From Populus alba (lineage: Eukaryota > Streptophyta > Magnoliopsida > Malpighiales > Salicaceae): a DNA stretch of 64,000 bases. The notes under the pieces are model-generated. The model saw only the letters and a program-made list of their open reading frames with translations, had not been told where the DNA came from and did no database searches. The position numbers and the translations under genes were made by a program. The DNA lies in assembly GCF_005239225.2 (NCBI RefSeq), contig NC_133289.1, positions 13,748,889-13,812,888 of the forward strand, in the 5' to 3' direction. This document shows, in pieces, positions 11,861-24,774 of this stretch; position 1 is the first letter of the stretch; every line of letters begins with the position of its first letter.

Positions 11861-13900
11861 AATATTATCGCATCATGAGCCTTAGTTGTAATCTTTGAGT
11901 AGTTCTCTCGTCCCTCCACCCCCACGTATTTTGTTTTGCGACTTGAAATATATACAAACACTAATTCAAACCAATATACTGTCATAAACGAGATAGCAAG
12001 GTATCCCTGAATTGTTACTGAGATGCAAACATTAGAACATAGACGATAGGAATTCTTAGACAACAAAATTCAAAGATTGAAAATCCAAATATTTACAAAT
12101 GGAAAACATGAACAATCACGAGTTATGAGACATATAAAAGAAAGAAAATGAAAGAATTGTCCATTTACCGACAAGAAGAGAGACACCAATTAATGCAATA
12201 GCAATTAAGTCAGCATTCATATAACAGCAACAAAGACCGACATTTGAAAAGAAATGAGAAATAGAAGGGTTTTCGGTTTGTTGTCGCACTTTGCACTGGC
12301 CTAAGCCGACCACCTAAAGATGGGGAAACCCACCCTTTGTTTTCCTCTGAGCTAATTTACCTCCGCCGTATATGGGGCCTTCCTAGGGTAATTAGCCCCT
12401 CATCTATAGGACACTATCCTTTTGGGATCACCCCACATAGTGTAAACATGCCGGCAAGGCTTTGATTTACCCCACTCTTGGTTGGAATGATATGGATGCG
12501 TGATGGGAATGAATAGTGGGTGCAACGACACAGTGACTGCCAAAGAGGCCTCTCAGGTGTGGCTCTAACCGACACCGACAGGGACGCCTCCACCGGCACA
12601 ACAAGGGGGCTAAGTAACGCGACCTGACCCTTATATCCGCTTCCCGAGACACTGGCAGGTGGTTGTGACACCAAGTTGGAGTTCATGTATAGTTGTGTCA
12701 TGTGGAATTCACATGTGATGACGACGAAAGTTTCCGAACTGCTGTTTTCGTGGATACAACTACGTAGTGCTTTTCCTTCTATTCAGGATAATAAGACAAC
12801 AAACCACTCCAATCTCTTAATATCGTACTAATAAAAGGCCTCATTCCTAAGTGTGCGATTTGTTTTTGTCCGCAGCACTAAGCCACAAAGTTCTGTCGGT
12901 AATTTTAATCATCGGAGTCGGATCACAAACATTTCACGTCAGGAGCCATACGATGCGTCAGCTGCTTGTAAACCTCGGCAGTCTGATTTTACTGGCGACG
13001 GCTCTCCATGAGTTTAGATCTTTCTATCTAAAACCATACATCATATCATAATCCCAAGTAAAAAATAGTTCTTGGAACTCTCTCGACATACTTGCTAGTA
13101 AGACTGATATTGATGCTTGAGTAATGCATTTATGAAGGGTGGTCTAATCTTCTTTTATTGTCGAGTTAATTTTCTTCTAAAAATCCGCAACCTCTACTTT
13201 GCCATCATTCATGAGTCATTACTATTTTTTATTTTTATTTATTTTTTAACAAAGAAAGAATTTCTAAATATATATTTGCGCATGATTCAAAACTCTCAAA
13301 TTTTAAATTTCACTCAAGTTTTAAATGTTTTTCTACTTTTTTGTACATTTTTTCATTAGTAAAAGACAAAAATAAAATAAAATGAAAAGACAAGGAAAAC
13401 AAGGGTAGAAGGAAAAAGAGAGAGAGAAGATTGAAAAATTTAGAAAAAATATTTAGTGTGCTGGCATAAACAGAAGAATTCAAGCACATGACAATGGTGA
13501 CAGGCCTAAAACTTGAAAAGGAAAGAAGTTTAATAATATAATGAATATTTCTCTCAATAAAAAACAAAAAATCAACGCAACAAAAATATTCAAATCATAA
13601 GAAAACAATTTGACATTGCTATTAAACATGACTTAACAAGTTAATTTTGAAACCTTCTAATCCAAGTTTAAAATTAAACCGTGTGAAAGTGGCTTTGACA
13701 TAACCCAATTAACATGAGTCCAAAAGCATCTCGAATAAACTGTAAAAAGTATGGTTTGATTTTAAAAAAAATCAAGATGACTTCTTTTTAATATTTAGAT
13801 GTTAATATATTGGATCAACTTGAATTTCATGGCTTAACTTGTGAAATTCACAATCTGGATGATGGACTCTACTAGGTATATGAACTTTGTTTTCTAAAAC
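11861..13900. other. Intergenic; includes a less AT-rich island 12,100-13,050
   Basis: No gene supported. The island 12,100-13,050 has more G+C than its surroundings and short open frames on both strands (12414-12701 minus, 12851-13051 plus) whose products I do not recognise. It could be a fragment of a mobile element or an old organelle transfer; nothing seen decides this. 13,050-13,900 is ordinary AT-rich sequence. Confidence 0.4.
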
Positions 13901-13924
13901 TATTTTTATTTAATTATATGATAC

Positions 13925-14127
13925 AAAAAATAGACAATTACAAAGCAAGCACAACAAACTAAATGTCGGGAGATTTATTTGAGACTGCGAAAACTTCATA
14001 GAAATCAAACTAAAATAATTTATGAAGACATTCAAAATCAAACAAAATATTGAAAGATGAAAATAAAAGAAAAAAATAGAGGGGGAAATGCAAAAAAATA
14101 CAATCGCCTCCTTCACTATTCATAGGT
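13925..14127. repeat. Direct repeat copy A (about 200 bp)
   Basis: It is similar to 14981-15188 in the same orientation, sharing aatttatgaagacattcaaa, atagagggggaaatgcaaaa and a terminal cctccttcact. It contains a minus-strand 68-codon frame with no recognisable domain, the shadow of an A-rich repeat. It resembles a dispersed retrotransposon-derived sequence. Confidence 0.7.
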
Positions 14128-14980
14128 GATTTGACATCCCAACTCTTTTAGAAGTGTTAGGTAATATCCTAAAAGGATATCGTGAGGTACTGTTAGCTAT
14201 TGGATGGAAGCTCGATATTCATCACCCTTATTTTATCTACACAAAAATAAATATATATTTGTTGACTAAGTAAAAATAATAGTTGTTCACAATGAAACAA
14301 GAAAAAAAAAAACAACTAAAATTGATCATTAATAATACAATCAATTAGGTTTAGGAAGAGTTCAAATCATCTAAGGAAGATACGAAGTGATTGACCAATA
14401 TAACTAGGAGTTACGATTTTCCAAGACAATTAAAAGATAAGATCAATTAAGAAAAGGCAATCAACCAAAAGGATAATAGTTTATATGATTGCTTATAGAC
14501 CAAGTCACACTCTAAATAAGAGTATGTGGCATATTGCACACACAAAAATAACATATTAGTTGAGAAACATATGATTGCCATGAAGGAAACGTGCCAATAA
14601 GGATACAATTTGTATTAAGATTCATATTATGAGCTCTTAATCTACTATGAATAGTTTGTATAGGGTTAGGAATTATAGTAAATGTTTAATTTCATCTTTG
14701 TAACAATATAAAAAGATCATCTATTTTTCTAGAATTGATGGTCAACCTATTGAGTTTCCTAAAAGACATGAACATGATGGAAATAGTGTTTTAAATTTTT
14801 CCAGGAATCTCATAGATCTTATTAGACAATATAGGGTTGTTTAAGATTTGTGCAAAGATTACCTCAAGATTAATTCTTCCTTTTAAGGTCTTATCGACTC
14901 TTCAAGGTTAAGTTGTCGTAAATCACAAGTTCTCCAATTATATAGCCCTTAATAGTAATCCATGCGAATCATTAGATTAG

Positions 14981-15188
14981 CAAAAATAGACATTTAAAAA
15001 GCAAGTACAAACTAAATGTTAAAAGATTTGTTTGAGACTGTGAAAACTTTATAGAAATCAAATTGAAATAATTTATGAAGACATTCAAAATCAGGAAAAT
15101 GTTAAATAATAATAAAAAATAAATAAAAGAAAAAATAGAGGGGGAAATGCAAAAAAAAAAAAAAGTCACCTCCTTCACTGTTTATATG
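14981..15188. repeat. Direct repeat copy B (about 200 bp)
   Basis: Second copy, about 1055 bp downstream of copy A, same orientation and roughly 80 percent similar by eye. The two could be terminal repeats of a small element (interval 14128-14980 has no coding sequence) or a local duplication. Confidence 0.7.
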
Positions 15189-18100
15189 AACCTTCATCCA
15201 AACATCATGCATGATCTTTTTTTTAGAGACTTTTGGTGTAGTTAGGAGGTCAAAATTCCAATTAGTCACTAATAGTTTCTCTTGAAGGACGATCTTTTTA
15301 TCAACAAATGAATTTATCTAATATTGATTTGAGAGCCATCTAATTGAGCATGGAAAATACAACAAATATTACTTACTATAATAACATTATGATGGTTAAT
15401 AGAATCACGTAGGTTATGGTTAACCAGCTCAATCAAATTTAGAATGAGTTCAGGTAAAAACGATCTCCCATGCAGATACTTAAGGGCAAGTACCATGGTA
15501 TCTTTCAAAACCAAACACTTAAGAGGAATGCATGTGAGTTCATAATCATATAGTAGATATCAAATTCTTGTATAGAAAACATAGTTGCAGCCCTAACAAC
15601 ACTAGAGCACAATCACATAAAAAGCACCACCTACTTCACGAGTGTATAAATAGTCTTGTGCTGATTACATGACCCAACAACCTTACTTATAGACATCCTA
15701 ACTTTTGATCAAGTAATATGATGCTCTAAATACTACCTTTAAATAAGGAATGCCAATCTTCTTTTACTTCAAGAACCTATTATAGAATAACAAGCAAAAT
15801 AAAAATTGACAGGATGAAATTAGCCTCACATTTATAAGAGATAGGGTTCGATATTGAACAACTAAATATGAGCATGTTATCTATTATCTCAATCGCATTC
15901 TTATAGATGTTAAGGAATGTTACACTTAAATATAAAAGCTTTGTTTGTCATAATACTTTTCCTATCTAAATCTTTGCTAGTATATATTATCAGTTGATGT
16001 GTATGTAATTTGTAAAATAAATTAAATAAAATACATATTGTTTAGCCTTTTCTTATGAGATCATATTAGTAAGTAGATTTTAGTATTGTTCAAGTTCAAT
16101 AATGATTTAATTCTAAAATCTTTGTTTGATTTCTTAGTTAATCATACTTTCTTTGATATTAATCAAGAACTAGAATAAGATTATGACCTCGTTATGGTTG
16201 AACTTGTTCCATGATAGTTGTAGTTTGATGGGTAAAAAACTTAGAATAAGGTTAGTATAAGGGTGGTAGTAATTTATATAGTAGGTCATAAGGTGAACTT
16301 ATTGTTTGGGATTGACTTTTCATGAACCAATAAGCAAGTTGACTATGTGGCCTTAACCATAGGTCTCAAAATACTCTTAGAGTTAGAAGTATAATTAGTT
16401 AAGGTAACAAAAAATTCTTTACTTTTTATAAACTACTTAGTTGGTGAATAAAAGTGTGAATAGCCTACACTAACTCCATACTATATAGTAGCTAAAGACC
16501 TTTATGATTTTTTTTTTTTTTTTTAGTGAGAGTAAACAATATGAAAACTAATGGCTTGGATCAAAATGAATAAGGATATAAAATACCCTTTAATCATCGT
16601 AGCATCATCCTTACGAGGATTGTCAATTAATTAGCAATTATTGATATATAATAGGAGTATAATAATTAACAAAGTAGTAAAGATCTTATAGGAAAAAAAT
16701 GAATAATATTAGATAAAATAACTGTTATTGAAATTTGTTGTTAACTGCAGGCAAAAGGTTTTAATAAAAACAAGTGTTTTGGATTCATAGAAGGAATATA
16801 AATAAGAAATAAAGACATAATTTCAAGATCATTTCAAAAAATTCTCAAGATCCTTTAGATATAAAGTGATCAATTATTTCTCCTTGCAAACGTATTATAT
16901 AGGAGATAGAAAATTAATTTTTTCTTAAATACTTAAGACTAAAGAAAGCATTGTTGATTATAATTAAGGTCCATGAAAGACTTTATGAAGCTCATTAATT
17001 AGAAATCATGATGAAATTGTTAATCATGAACCATTCTTTCGATTGACTATGAATAATTAAGGATTACATTAGTTATACAAAAAAGATGTCAGCTTACTAG
17101 CAGTTTTTTTCCAATATATTGTGTGCCATCAAATGAGCTCAATGACCTTTTAAAGATTGAGTAGTGGATATTATTAGCAAGATACACCCACCTTCATCAA
17201 GAGAGCATAATTACATCCTGGTAGCTACATATTACTTCTTAAGTTAGTTGAACCATTCCTTATTGTTTGATCAACCAATAAATTATGATCAAGTTTATTA
17301 AGGAAAAAATCACCCATAAATTTGAACTACAAAAAACAAACATTATTGAACCAATAATTAATATTTATTAGGAGAATGTGAAACAATTCACATAGGAGTG
17401 AAAAGAAAGCAAAATCGACAAATAAAAAATTGATTCTTAAGATACAAAATTTAGTAAAAAATAATCATAAGGTTTAGCATGATACATTTTCAAAAGTATT
17501 ATGGGCATATAGGAATTTATAGAATATTTCCTTAAAAACCTTACCATTTATTTTAACTTATATCCATAATGTTATAATAATGCCCATGAAACTTACAGTT
17601 TAGTTACTCAAATGAGCTATATAGCATGATATAGATTGAATATATTATTATTCTATTATGCTAGTAGAGTTAGAGGATATGGATGGAATAAAACTTACTA
17701 CATCTGGATAATTTACTAGCACATAAAAAAAGCTTAAAAAAGCATACAATAAAAATATTTTTCTAGATAATTTTTTAATAGGTAAACTGGTGTAGAAGGC
17801 CATAATACCAATTAGCCATAAGAATTTAAAATTTGACAAATGGTCCTAAATTAGGAAAGTCCATATGTTATTGCTAGAATTCTTAAAAGCATTGTTTACA
17901 ATTTAGCTAATCAAGATACAAAGATGCTTTTTTTTTTTTTTGTCAATCAATGGTTGATATCTAATAAAGTACTACTCCTATATGAGAACACAAAGTGAGA
18001 TTCTTTAAGAAACTAAGGGAATGGTCCAAAGATTATAAGCATGACGTAGCTGTAAACCTATATTGTTTGTACTTTTGGCTTGATGGTTAGGTTGTTTTCA

Positions 18101-18560
18101 TAATATAACTCAAGTTTTGTTTTTAGTATGTAATAATATGTAGAATTTTTATTATTTGTTAAGTATAAATAATTAGTAAAGTTAATAATGAACAAACTTT
18201 ATTCATAAATTATAGAAGTGAAATTGAGATCATTTTCATTCCAAAAATTAACAAAAATAAATGAATAAAGTTGGATTTCATGAAATTAGAAATTTTAGTT
18301 TACATTCATGAAATGTCATGAGTATTAAGAAAAAAAAAATTGTGTAGTTACATGAAGCTTAAAAATGCAAACCAACCCTAAATCCTTCAAGAAAGGAAGC
18401 TATATTATCGAGTGTTTTTGTGGACTTGTTTTTTAATGCATACAACTTCATCACGTTGGTCATTATAATTATTTTTTATGTTTAAAGGGTTAGGTTTATC
18501 TCTACATCACTCTTAAGTTCTATCTTTATCTAGTTTATAGAAGTTTTTCTTTTTCTCATC
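15189..18560. other. AT-rich intergenic DNA without recognisable genes
   Basis: Short frames only, none with a domain. Poly-T runs at 16509-16524 and 17930-17941. No repeat structure obvious by eye. Confidence 0.5.
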
Positions 18561-18632
18561 TATAAAACATTCTTCTTCTTCCCTTCATTTCTAATCAACT
18601 CATACGTTCTACAAGCATAGACAGGTCTTGAA

Positions 18633-19016
18633 ATGGCAGGATGCTCAGGTCTTAAAATAAAATATATTTGTGTTTTTTGTGGATCTATTACTAGTAAAGA
18701 AAAAGAGTTTATAGAATCTATAAATAATCTTGGTCAGATACTGGCTGAGAGAAAGATTCATTTAGTATATGAGGGAGGCCGCCTTGAGTTAACGGGGAGT
18801 GTGTCAACAGCTGTATCTTTAGAAGGCAATCAAGTTTTAGGTATTGTTTCAAAAGTTGTAACAAAAGAGGACATCATTGAAAAAGTAATTGGAGAGGAAC
18901 TATAGATCTCCATGATGTTTGATCGAATGAATAAAATGTTTAACCATGCTAATGTGTGCATTGCTTTACCAGGTGGTCTAGGTACATTACAAGAGATCTT
19001 TCATATTTCCTCTTGA
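18633..19016 (+). pseudogene. LONELY GUY-like cytokinin phosphoribohydrolase, broken copy
   Basis: LOG enzymes release active cytokinin bases from their riboside 5'-monophosphates. The frame starts MAGCSGLKIKYICVFCGS, matching the family N-terminus, and runs 90 codons to an in-frame TAG (18903-18905). The same frame then continues for 36 codons and includes IALPGGLGTLQEI, the conserved PGGxGTxxE nucleotide-binding motif, before stopping at 19014-19016. The other signature, GGGSxGLMG, is degraded to EGGRLELTG. Roughly the last third of the usual 200-plus residues is missing. The coding is continuous although family members normally have introns in this region, so a retrocopy is possible; however, a tctataaaac box about 75 bp upstream (18560) suggests some promoter sequence came along. 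Function is very unlikely. Confidence 0.8.
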
Positions 19017-19028
19017 ATCCAATATTAG

Positions 19029-19136
19029 ACAATTAGGGTTTTGGAGAACAATAACATGATTTGTTGGTTTCTTAATTTGGGATTTTTTTTAGGGATTTGA
19101 AAGATATTGAAGTAATTGCTTTTCCACTATTAAAAT
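19029..19136. repeat. Direct repeat copy A (about 108 bp)
   Basis: It begins acaattagggttttggagaa and matches 19840-19952, including atttgaaagatattgaagta. It starts 13 bp past the end of the LOG-like pseudogene. Confidence 0.75.
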
Positions 19137-19383
19137 CACTCAAACCAGGATCACCTACATTAACACCCAGATTATAACCACTCACATCAGAACCGCACAC
19201 GTTAGGATCATCCATACCAAAACTACCCACATCAGCACCCATATCAGAACCACCCATACTAGAATAATCAACATCATCGTCAATAAGTAATGTTACTTTA
19301 ATGCTTTTATCATCATTTCTATAAAAGTATTTAGTAAAAATATTGTCATTGTGTTTGCCTGTATAACGCTGGGGCATTCTCAT
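19072..19383 (-). pseudogene. Unidentified degenerate coding fragment, Gly/Asp-rich
   Basis: A 103-codon frame on the minus strand reads MRMPQRYTGKHNDNIFTKYF, then SIKVTLLIDDDVDYSSM followed by imperfect Gly/Asp-rich repeats (GGSDMGADVGSFGMDD and similar). Upstream on the same strand, in a shifted frame (about 19380-19560), further coding-like sequence occurs (DVDEHGFHIKDGKGNTFFDD). It might be the N-terminal part of a Mutator-like transposase, but I could not identify a domain. The repeat pair at 19029 and 19840 brackets it. Confidence 0.3.
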
Positions 19384-19839
19384 TGTGATTTGAGCAACAT
19401 TAGAATCTGCATCAACATGTAAATGAACTTTTTATAAATATTTTTATGCATACTTGACACATATAATGTCAAGGCATCGTCAAAAAATGTATTCCCTTTA
19501 CCATCTTTGATATGAAAGCCATGTTCATCTACATCATATACTTACTTGTGTAAGAATTACATGACAATATAAGACATATATTCAAAATATATATCTTGCA
19601 TGATATATTCTTTGCAGCTATGGTGAACAATAACAATTGTCATTCTATAACCTGTAAGAATAAAATATATGCATTTATTAAACATAGAAAAATCAAATTA
19701 AAGGTGTTTACACAGTAACTAGTAAGCTACAATATAGGTTTTCTTTAACATAGTTACTGGTTATGTTAAACAAGACTTAAACAAAGATAAAAATTAATTA
19801 AAGATAAAAATTAATTAATCATGCTTAAGCAAATATTTT

Positions 19840-19952
19840 ACAATTAGGGTTATGGAGAACAATAACATGATTTTTTGGTTTTTGGATTTGGGATTTTTTT
19901 TTATGGATTTGAAAGATATTGAAGTAATTTTTTTTTCCACTGTCAAAAGCAT
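19840..19952. repeat. Direct repeat copy B (about 113 bp)
   Basis: Second copy of 19029-19136, 811 bp downstream, same orientation (acaattagggttatggagaa). Both copies continue to ttgaagtaatt..tttccact. Confidence 0.75.
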
Positions 19953-22480
19953 GATTAAGATTATGATATTCTATTGATTTTGTAAAAGAATTGAATTTTT
20001 TAGGGTTTTTCATCCATCAGAATTAACATTTTCCACTAATAAAAATTTAAATTTTTTTAGTTTAATTGAGTAATTAACAATGTTTCACACAAAGAAAGCA
20101 AACACGCTAATAATAATTAACAATTATCTCGATTCAATTTAAAAATTGCAACATATTTGTTAATAGTCTTTCTATGAAAGCGACGAGGTATTCCCACCAC
20201 CATTGTTTTATCATCCCCATTACATAAAACAAAACTCATTAATAAAAAATTTTAAAAAATCATGCTCGATCTTTTGTCATTTAAGTGAAATAATCATGTT
20301 TGATTTGAGAAAGAGAGAGGAAGAGAGTCACAAATTTAGTTCATGAGAGAGAGAGAGAGAGATTCATTTTATTTGTTCTATCATTCATGAGTTTTCGGTT
20401 ATAATATATATTAGGGTAATATGACCATTTCACTTTCTTTTAAACTTTATGTTTGCCTTTAATTTTTCAAACTATGAAGGTGAAGTGTAATTTACATCAA
20501 ACTATAGGATGTTAAATATAATCTTTTTTTAATAAAAAAACCTTATATTAAATTGCCATAATTATATTTGATTGTAGCTGGATCCTTTTACTGTTTCTTC
20601 ATCATAATGATTATTAGTTTTTTGTCTAAAATATCCTTTATTTGTAATAAAATTTTCCATTGTGAATTTATAATGTATAATTTTCTAAAGAAAGGAGTAA
20701 GGTGCTAAATTAAATTATACCACTCAGGTCCAGTGTGAATTTTTCCAGCTTTTCCGCTTATGTTGGGCACCGTTTGGCATGCTAGTTTTCGGGTAATATC
20801 ATTGTGTAACCGTTGAGATAGTCTTAATTATGTAGGGCCCGTGAGGGGCACCAGCCCCAACATGTCTTGGGTTTATTAAGACAAGATTAGGGAAGGAACC
20901 TCGGCGTGGGCACTCCATTGTTGGGTCAGCCAGAGGACATTTCCCTACCTAGAGCACAGGAAGAAACCCTAAAATAGACAGCCTTGTTCCCATGTGCTCA
21001 AATTTAAGAGCAACATTCCAAAATTCCAACCTCTTTTGTGCCCCTCTCTCTACCGAATAAATATTCTTTTCGGGAACAAGGGAGTGAGTTAGGCTCCTTT
21101 GCGGTCCCTCCACACACACATCCCTTTCACTCGGACTACTTGAATAAGAGCTAATTCTTCCCCTCCTCGAGGTATAAAAACGACTCCTAACTAAGTTTTA
21201 TTATGCCTTCCTAAACATAATATTATTATTACTCAAATATTATGCGTTAAATCAATGAGTTGGCATGGTGGTCGAAGACGTTTTCTCTTTTTATTTCTTA
21301 TATTCAAATCTTGAGGTAAGCATACAGAAATGACCTAAATGCGGTGTTTAACTAGTGATATGCTCTGTAGCAGAAGACACCGAGCTGGAATAACAGCAAA
21401 TAAATTGATTTCTGAGGAATAACTACTAGTGATATATGCGCTCTGTGCATGTGGGGCAGTGCTCTATAAATGAATGAAAATGACGATTGCAAATACGCAG
21501 AATGGAGGTCTTCGAAGTTCACGTTCCTCGGACAATAATATTCTCCTTCCGATCTGGGTTAATTAGAGCTTAGGGTTCGCATGTGAGAAGCATTTAATTT
21601 TGTCTCTACTAATCCCTACCGATCATCTAAGCATCTGGAGGACTCAAATTGAGTTCGAGTTCATATATAGCCCTAAAAAACCTTCTACTACGTACGACCT
21701 CTTGGAGAAGAGCGGGTGAATGACAGATAATATGTTGATTTTTCTTTTTCTTTTAATAGAGAAAAGATCTATTCGTTCTATTTGTTAATTCGAAAAATAT
21801 TTATTAATAAATATAATCAAATATTTACAAGTAAATAAGAATCAGGGGTAAGGCTAATTCAGAGAAGAACGGAGGTTAAAAACTTCACCTTCACTCCCCT
21901 TTCCCTCCATTAAGTTGAAAGATCAACCCCCCTTCACTTCCCTTCTCCTTCGTCTTTACTTATTTCCATAATAAACTGCAAAATATTTTTTTTTTTTTTT
22001 TCCTTTTATCAGAACTTGCTTTTTTAATGTAATAATAGAACATTAAGAAAATATGAATTTTGGTGTGGATTCCTTGGGGGCGTAAATAAAGGGTGGGCCC
22101 AAACACTAGCACCCACATAAAAAAGAAAAAAGATGACATCGCAAAATATTAAAAAGCTATTATTATCACACTTATTAATACTTTATATATTATTCTATCT
22201 AGGGAAGTACGTTGACTTCGGCATAACTAACCCTTAGTCTGACTTTTCTTGTGCAAAATGGTTTTATTATCAATAGTATTCTTGAGCACACCGCGCGCAT
22301 TATAAGAAAAGCCATGTATAACTTATCTAGACACATAAACAACGGTTGTTATCGTCTATAATGACAGGAGTACCAAGGTACTTTTCACCGAAAAGATAGA
22401 GCACCAAGGTCCAACCTGTCATCACTAGTAAATCCAAAAAGGGCAGCAATGGTGGTATTAGATTGGCCATGTGTCTTGCA
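19953..22480. other. Intergenic; less AT-rich island 20,720-21,180
   Basis: No gene supported. A (GA)n stretch sits at about 20345-20361. The island 20,720-21,180 contains G+C-rich sequence (gggcccgtgaggggcaccag near 20838) and aataaatattcttttcggg, reminiscent of an LTR or untranslated region, but no second copy or reading frame was found. A poly-T run is at about 21986-22001. Confidence 0.4.
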
Positions 22481-22499
22481 CTTCTAGAAAATTATAAGA

Positions 22500-24770
22500 T
22501 ACAAATAAAAATATTAACAAAAAATATATTGTTGGTAAATTACAGTGATAATTATCAACAGAATATGATGTCGTTGTTTTTATCGATGAATATCAAGAGA
22601 ATTACAGGTAAAAATCAAGGAATGAAAAAAAAAATAAAGACAAGTATTCTCTCATTATTTTTGTCAGAAAATATGACATGTCAATATTATAGACACAAAT
22701 ATGATGGAAAATAAGATGTGCCAATATTATCACATCGAACTGATTTCATATGCAAAACATTAATGTGTAATGAAATTAACTGTAATATACTATTTTTATA
22801 AAAACTTTGAATGATTAGTGATTTTATTATGATGTTATTGAACAAAATTAGTGTTATTGTGTTGTAATTTTACCGCATTAACAAGTTGTATAGATATGGA
22901 ATGCAAAAACATTGAGGAAAAAAGTTATTGTTTTATATTGATAGAACCATCGACTGAATATAAAATACCAACATAATTACTAATAGACTAAGTCTCTCAA
23001 AGAGTTCCAGGCAGTTGCAGAAAAAATTACAAGACTTTGTCACTGACAATTACAAATGGAATTGTCGTCGGACTAAGTCCCTTAGAAAATTCTAGCGAGT
23101 TTAAAAAATATTACAGGACTTTGCCACTATAAATTATAGATTATAGACAAAACAAAATTTCATCAGAGAATTTTAGGGGGTTTGGGAAATTTGAGGTGTC
23201 CTAAAAAAGATTAAGTGTTAATTACCAATGATATTAATAATAAGTGTTAACAATTAAAAATATTTATTTGTTTCGTTGGTAGTTTTATTGGTAAAAATAC
23301 CTCATTAATAAAAGTCCAAAATCCTTAATTTTACAAAAACAAAATGTCCTTTTCTTTTCTTCTCTCCATCTTTCCTCTCCTTATCTTCCCCTCAATTTCT
23401 TCACATCCTTTGTCCCTCTCTTTCCCTCTCCCTCTACCATATATCCTCTCTCCCTTTCTTCCCCTCTCCCTCCATCCTCAATGCCAATGACAAGTGAGAA
23501 GCCTTTATCCTCCATGTAAGTAAATCTTCCCTCTCTCATCCTCTTTCCTTTTCTTTATTGCTAATATTTAGGTTGAATGTGAATTTTCCGGGGTTTTGTT
23601 TTTTAGTGAGATCATTTTTTAAAAAAAAATTATTGTGTTATAGTTTGGGTTAATTGTGATGAATTTTGCATTTATATTCATGCTTATTATGTTATGAGAA
23701 TGAAAAATTCATAAATTTAAGAATTTAGGGTTTGTGTATGGATGTGTTTGGAAAAGTGAAAATGAGTGAATATTAGTTAGTTTTAGGTTAGATAACAGGT
23801 TAAGGCTTGAAATAAATAAAATTGAAAATAAAATTTTGAATTTTAGGGTCGGCCATGCTTAGGGAGTTTTAGGGGTCATGGGAAAATTTGTAGGAAATGC
23901 TAAATTATGCATATTCTTTATTGTTTGGGATGACTTGTTATAGGGTTAAATTAGGAAAATAAAAAACCAAATATAGAGAAATGGAATTGTTTTTGTTGCT
24001 AGCCATGTTGGGAAATTTGGAAAAAATTGGAAGATTGAGTAAATGTATTTATTTTTGGTATTTTAATGATGTTGGACCTGTTTAGGTTTGATTACAAATG
24101 AGTAAATATGGATTTATAAAAGAAATTACATCTTATAGCTATGTGTGACAATATGAAAAATAATAAAATTATGTAAATTTGGTAATTGAGATGATGTTAT
24201 TATGTTTTAAATGGATTGACATGGTGATACTATTATGTTTTAAATGCTTTTAAACTAAATATTAATCATAAATAAAATCAACTAATTTGTGGCTTTATTT
24301 ATTGATACGTATTTACAAGTAATAAAATTTTGGGTAGTCTCTCGTGTAGGGAAGGTGCTGTCAATTTTTATTTTAAAAAAATAGGATATAATGATATTGT
24401 TATTAACTTTTTTATACTTAATATGTTTAGATGACAAATTAAGAGAAGATCCTTAGAGAGTAATACGAACAAGAGCATTGCTGATTCTTTTGGCAGCGCT
24501 TCTGATGACCATAAGCCGCTAGGTGCCGACCATGACCAAACACTTCAAGCACATGCACCCTCTCTCAATACAAGCTCATTGAGTGCGAGGGCAACTCAAA
24601 GAAAGGGTGTCCTTTTTTAGCAGGATGTATTACTGATGGATTAGCTGACAAAATATAAATCACTGACAATATATTTTCCAATGATATTTTTCCATGTGTG
24701 ATTTTATTGGTAAAGTTATTTTCGACTGAATCGGTATTTTGTCAATGATATGTAATATTATACAACACTA
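22500..24770. mobile_element. Probable non-autonomous CACTA-like region
   Basis: Degenerate subterminal-type motifs occur at both sides: ttgttggtaaattacagtga (about 22529) and cgttggtagttttattggta (about 23274) on the left; ttactgatggattagctgac (about 24630) and ttattggtaaagtt (about 24704) on the right, ending near acactacaagg (24764-24774), which contains CACTA. An 85-bp tandem duplication lies inside (22986-23155). Between them is a CT-rich leader-like tract (about 23345-23475) and an open stretch (about 24436-24619) coding SNTNKSIADSFGSASDD. No transposase and no clean paired terminal repeats are visible, so the ends are approximate. Confidence 0.4.
22986..23155. repeat. 85-bp tandem duplication
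   Basis: Unit 1 begins gactaagtctctcaaagagt (22986) and unit 2 gactaagtcccttagaaaat (23071). Both continue with agttccaggc/aattctagcg, then attacaagactttgtcac/attacaggactttgccac. A partial third unit (catcagagaattttaggggg) may follow at about 23161. Confidence 0.75.
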
Positions 24771-24774
24771 CAAG

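Noticed and set aside
12414..12701. 95-codon minus-strand frame in the less AT-rich island
   Set aside because: Overlapping frames on the same strand, low complexity Ser/Pro content and no recognisable motif; likely chance.
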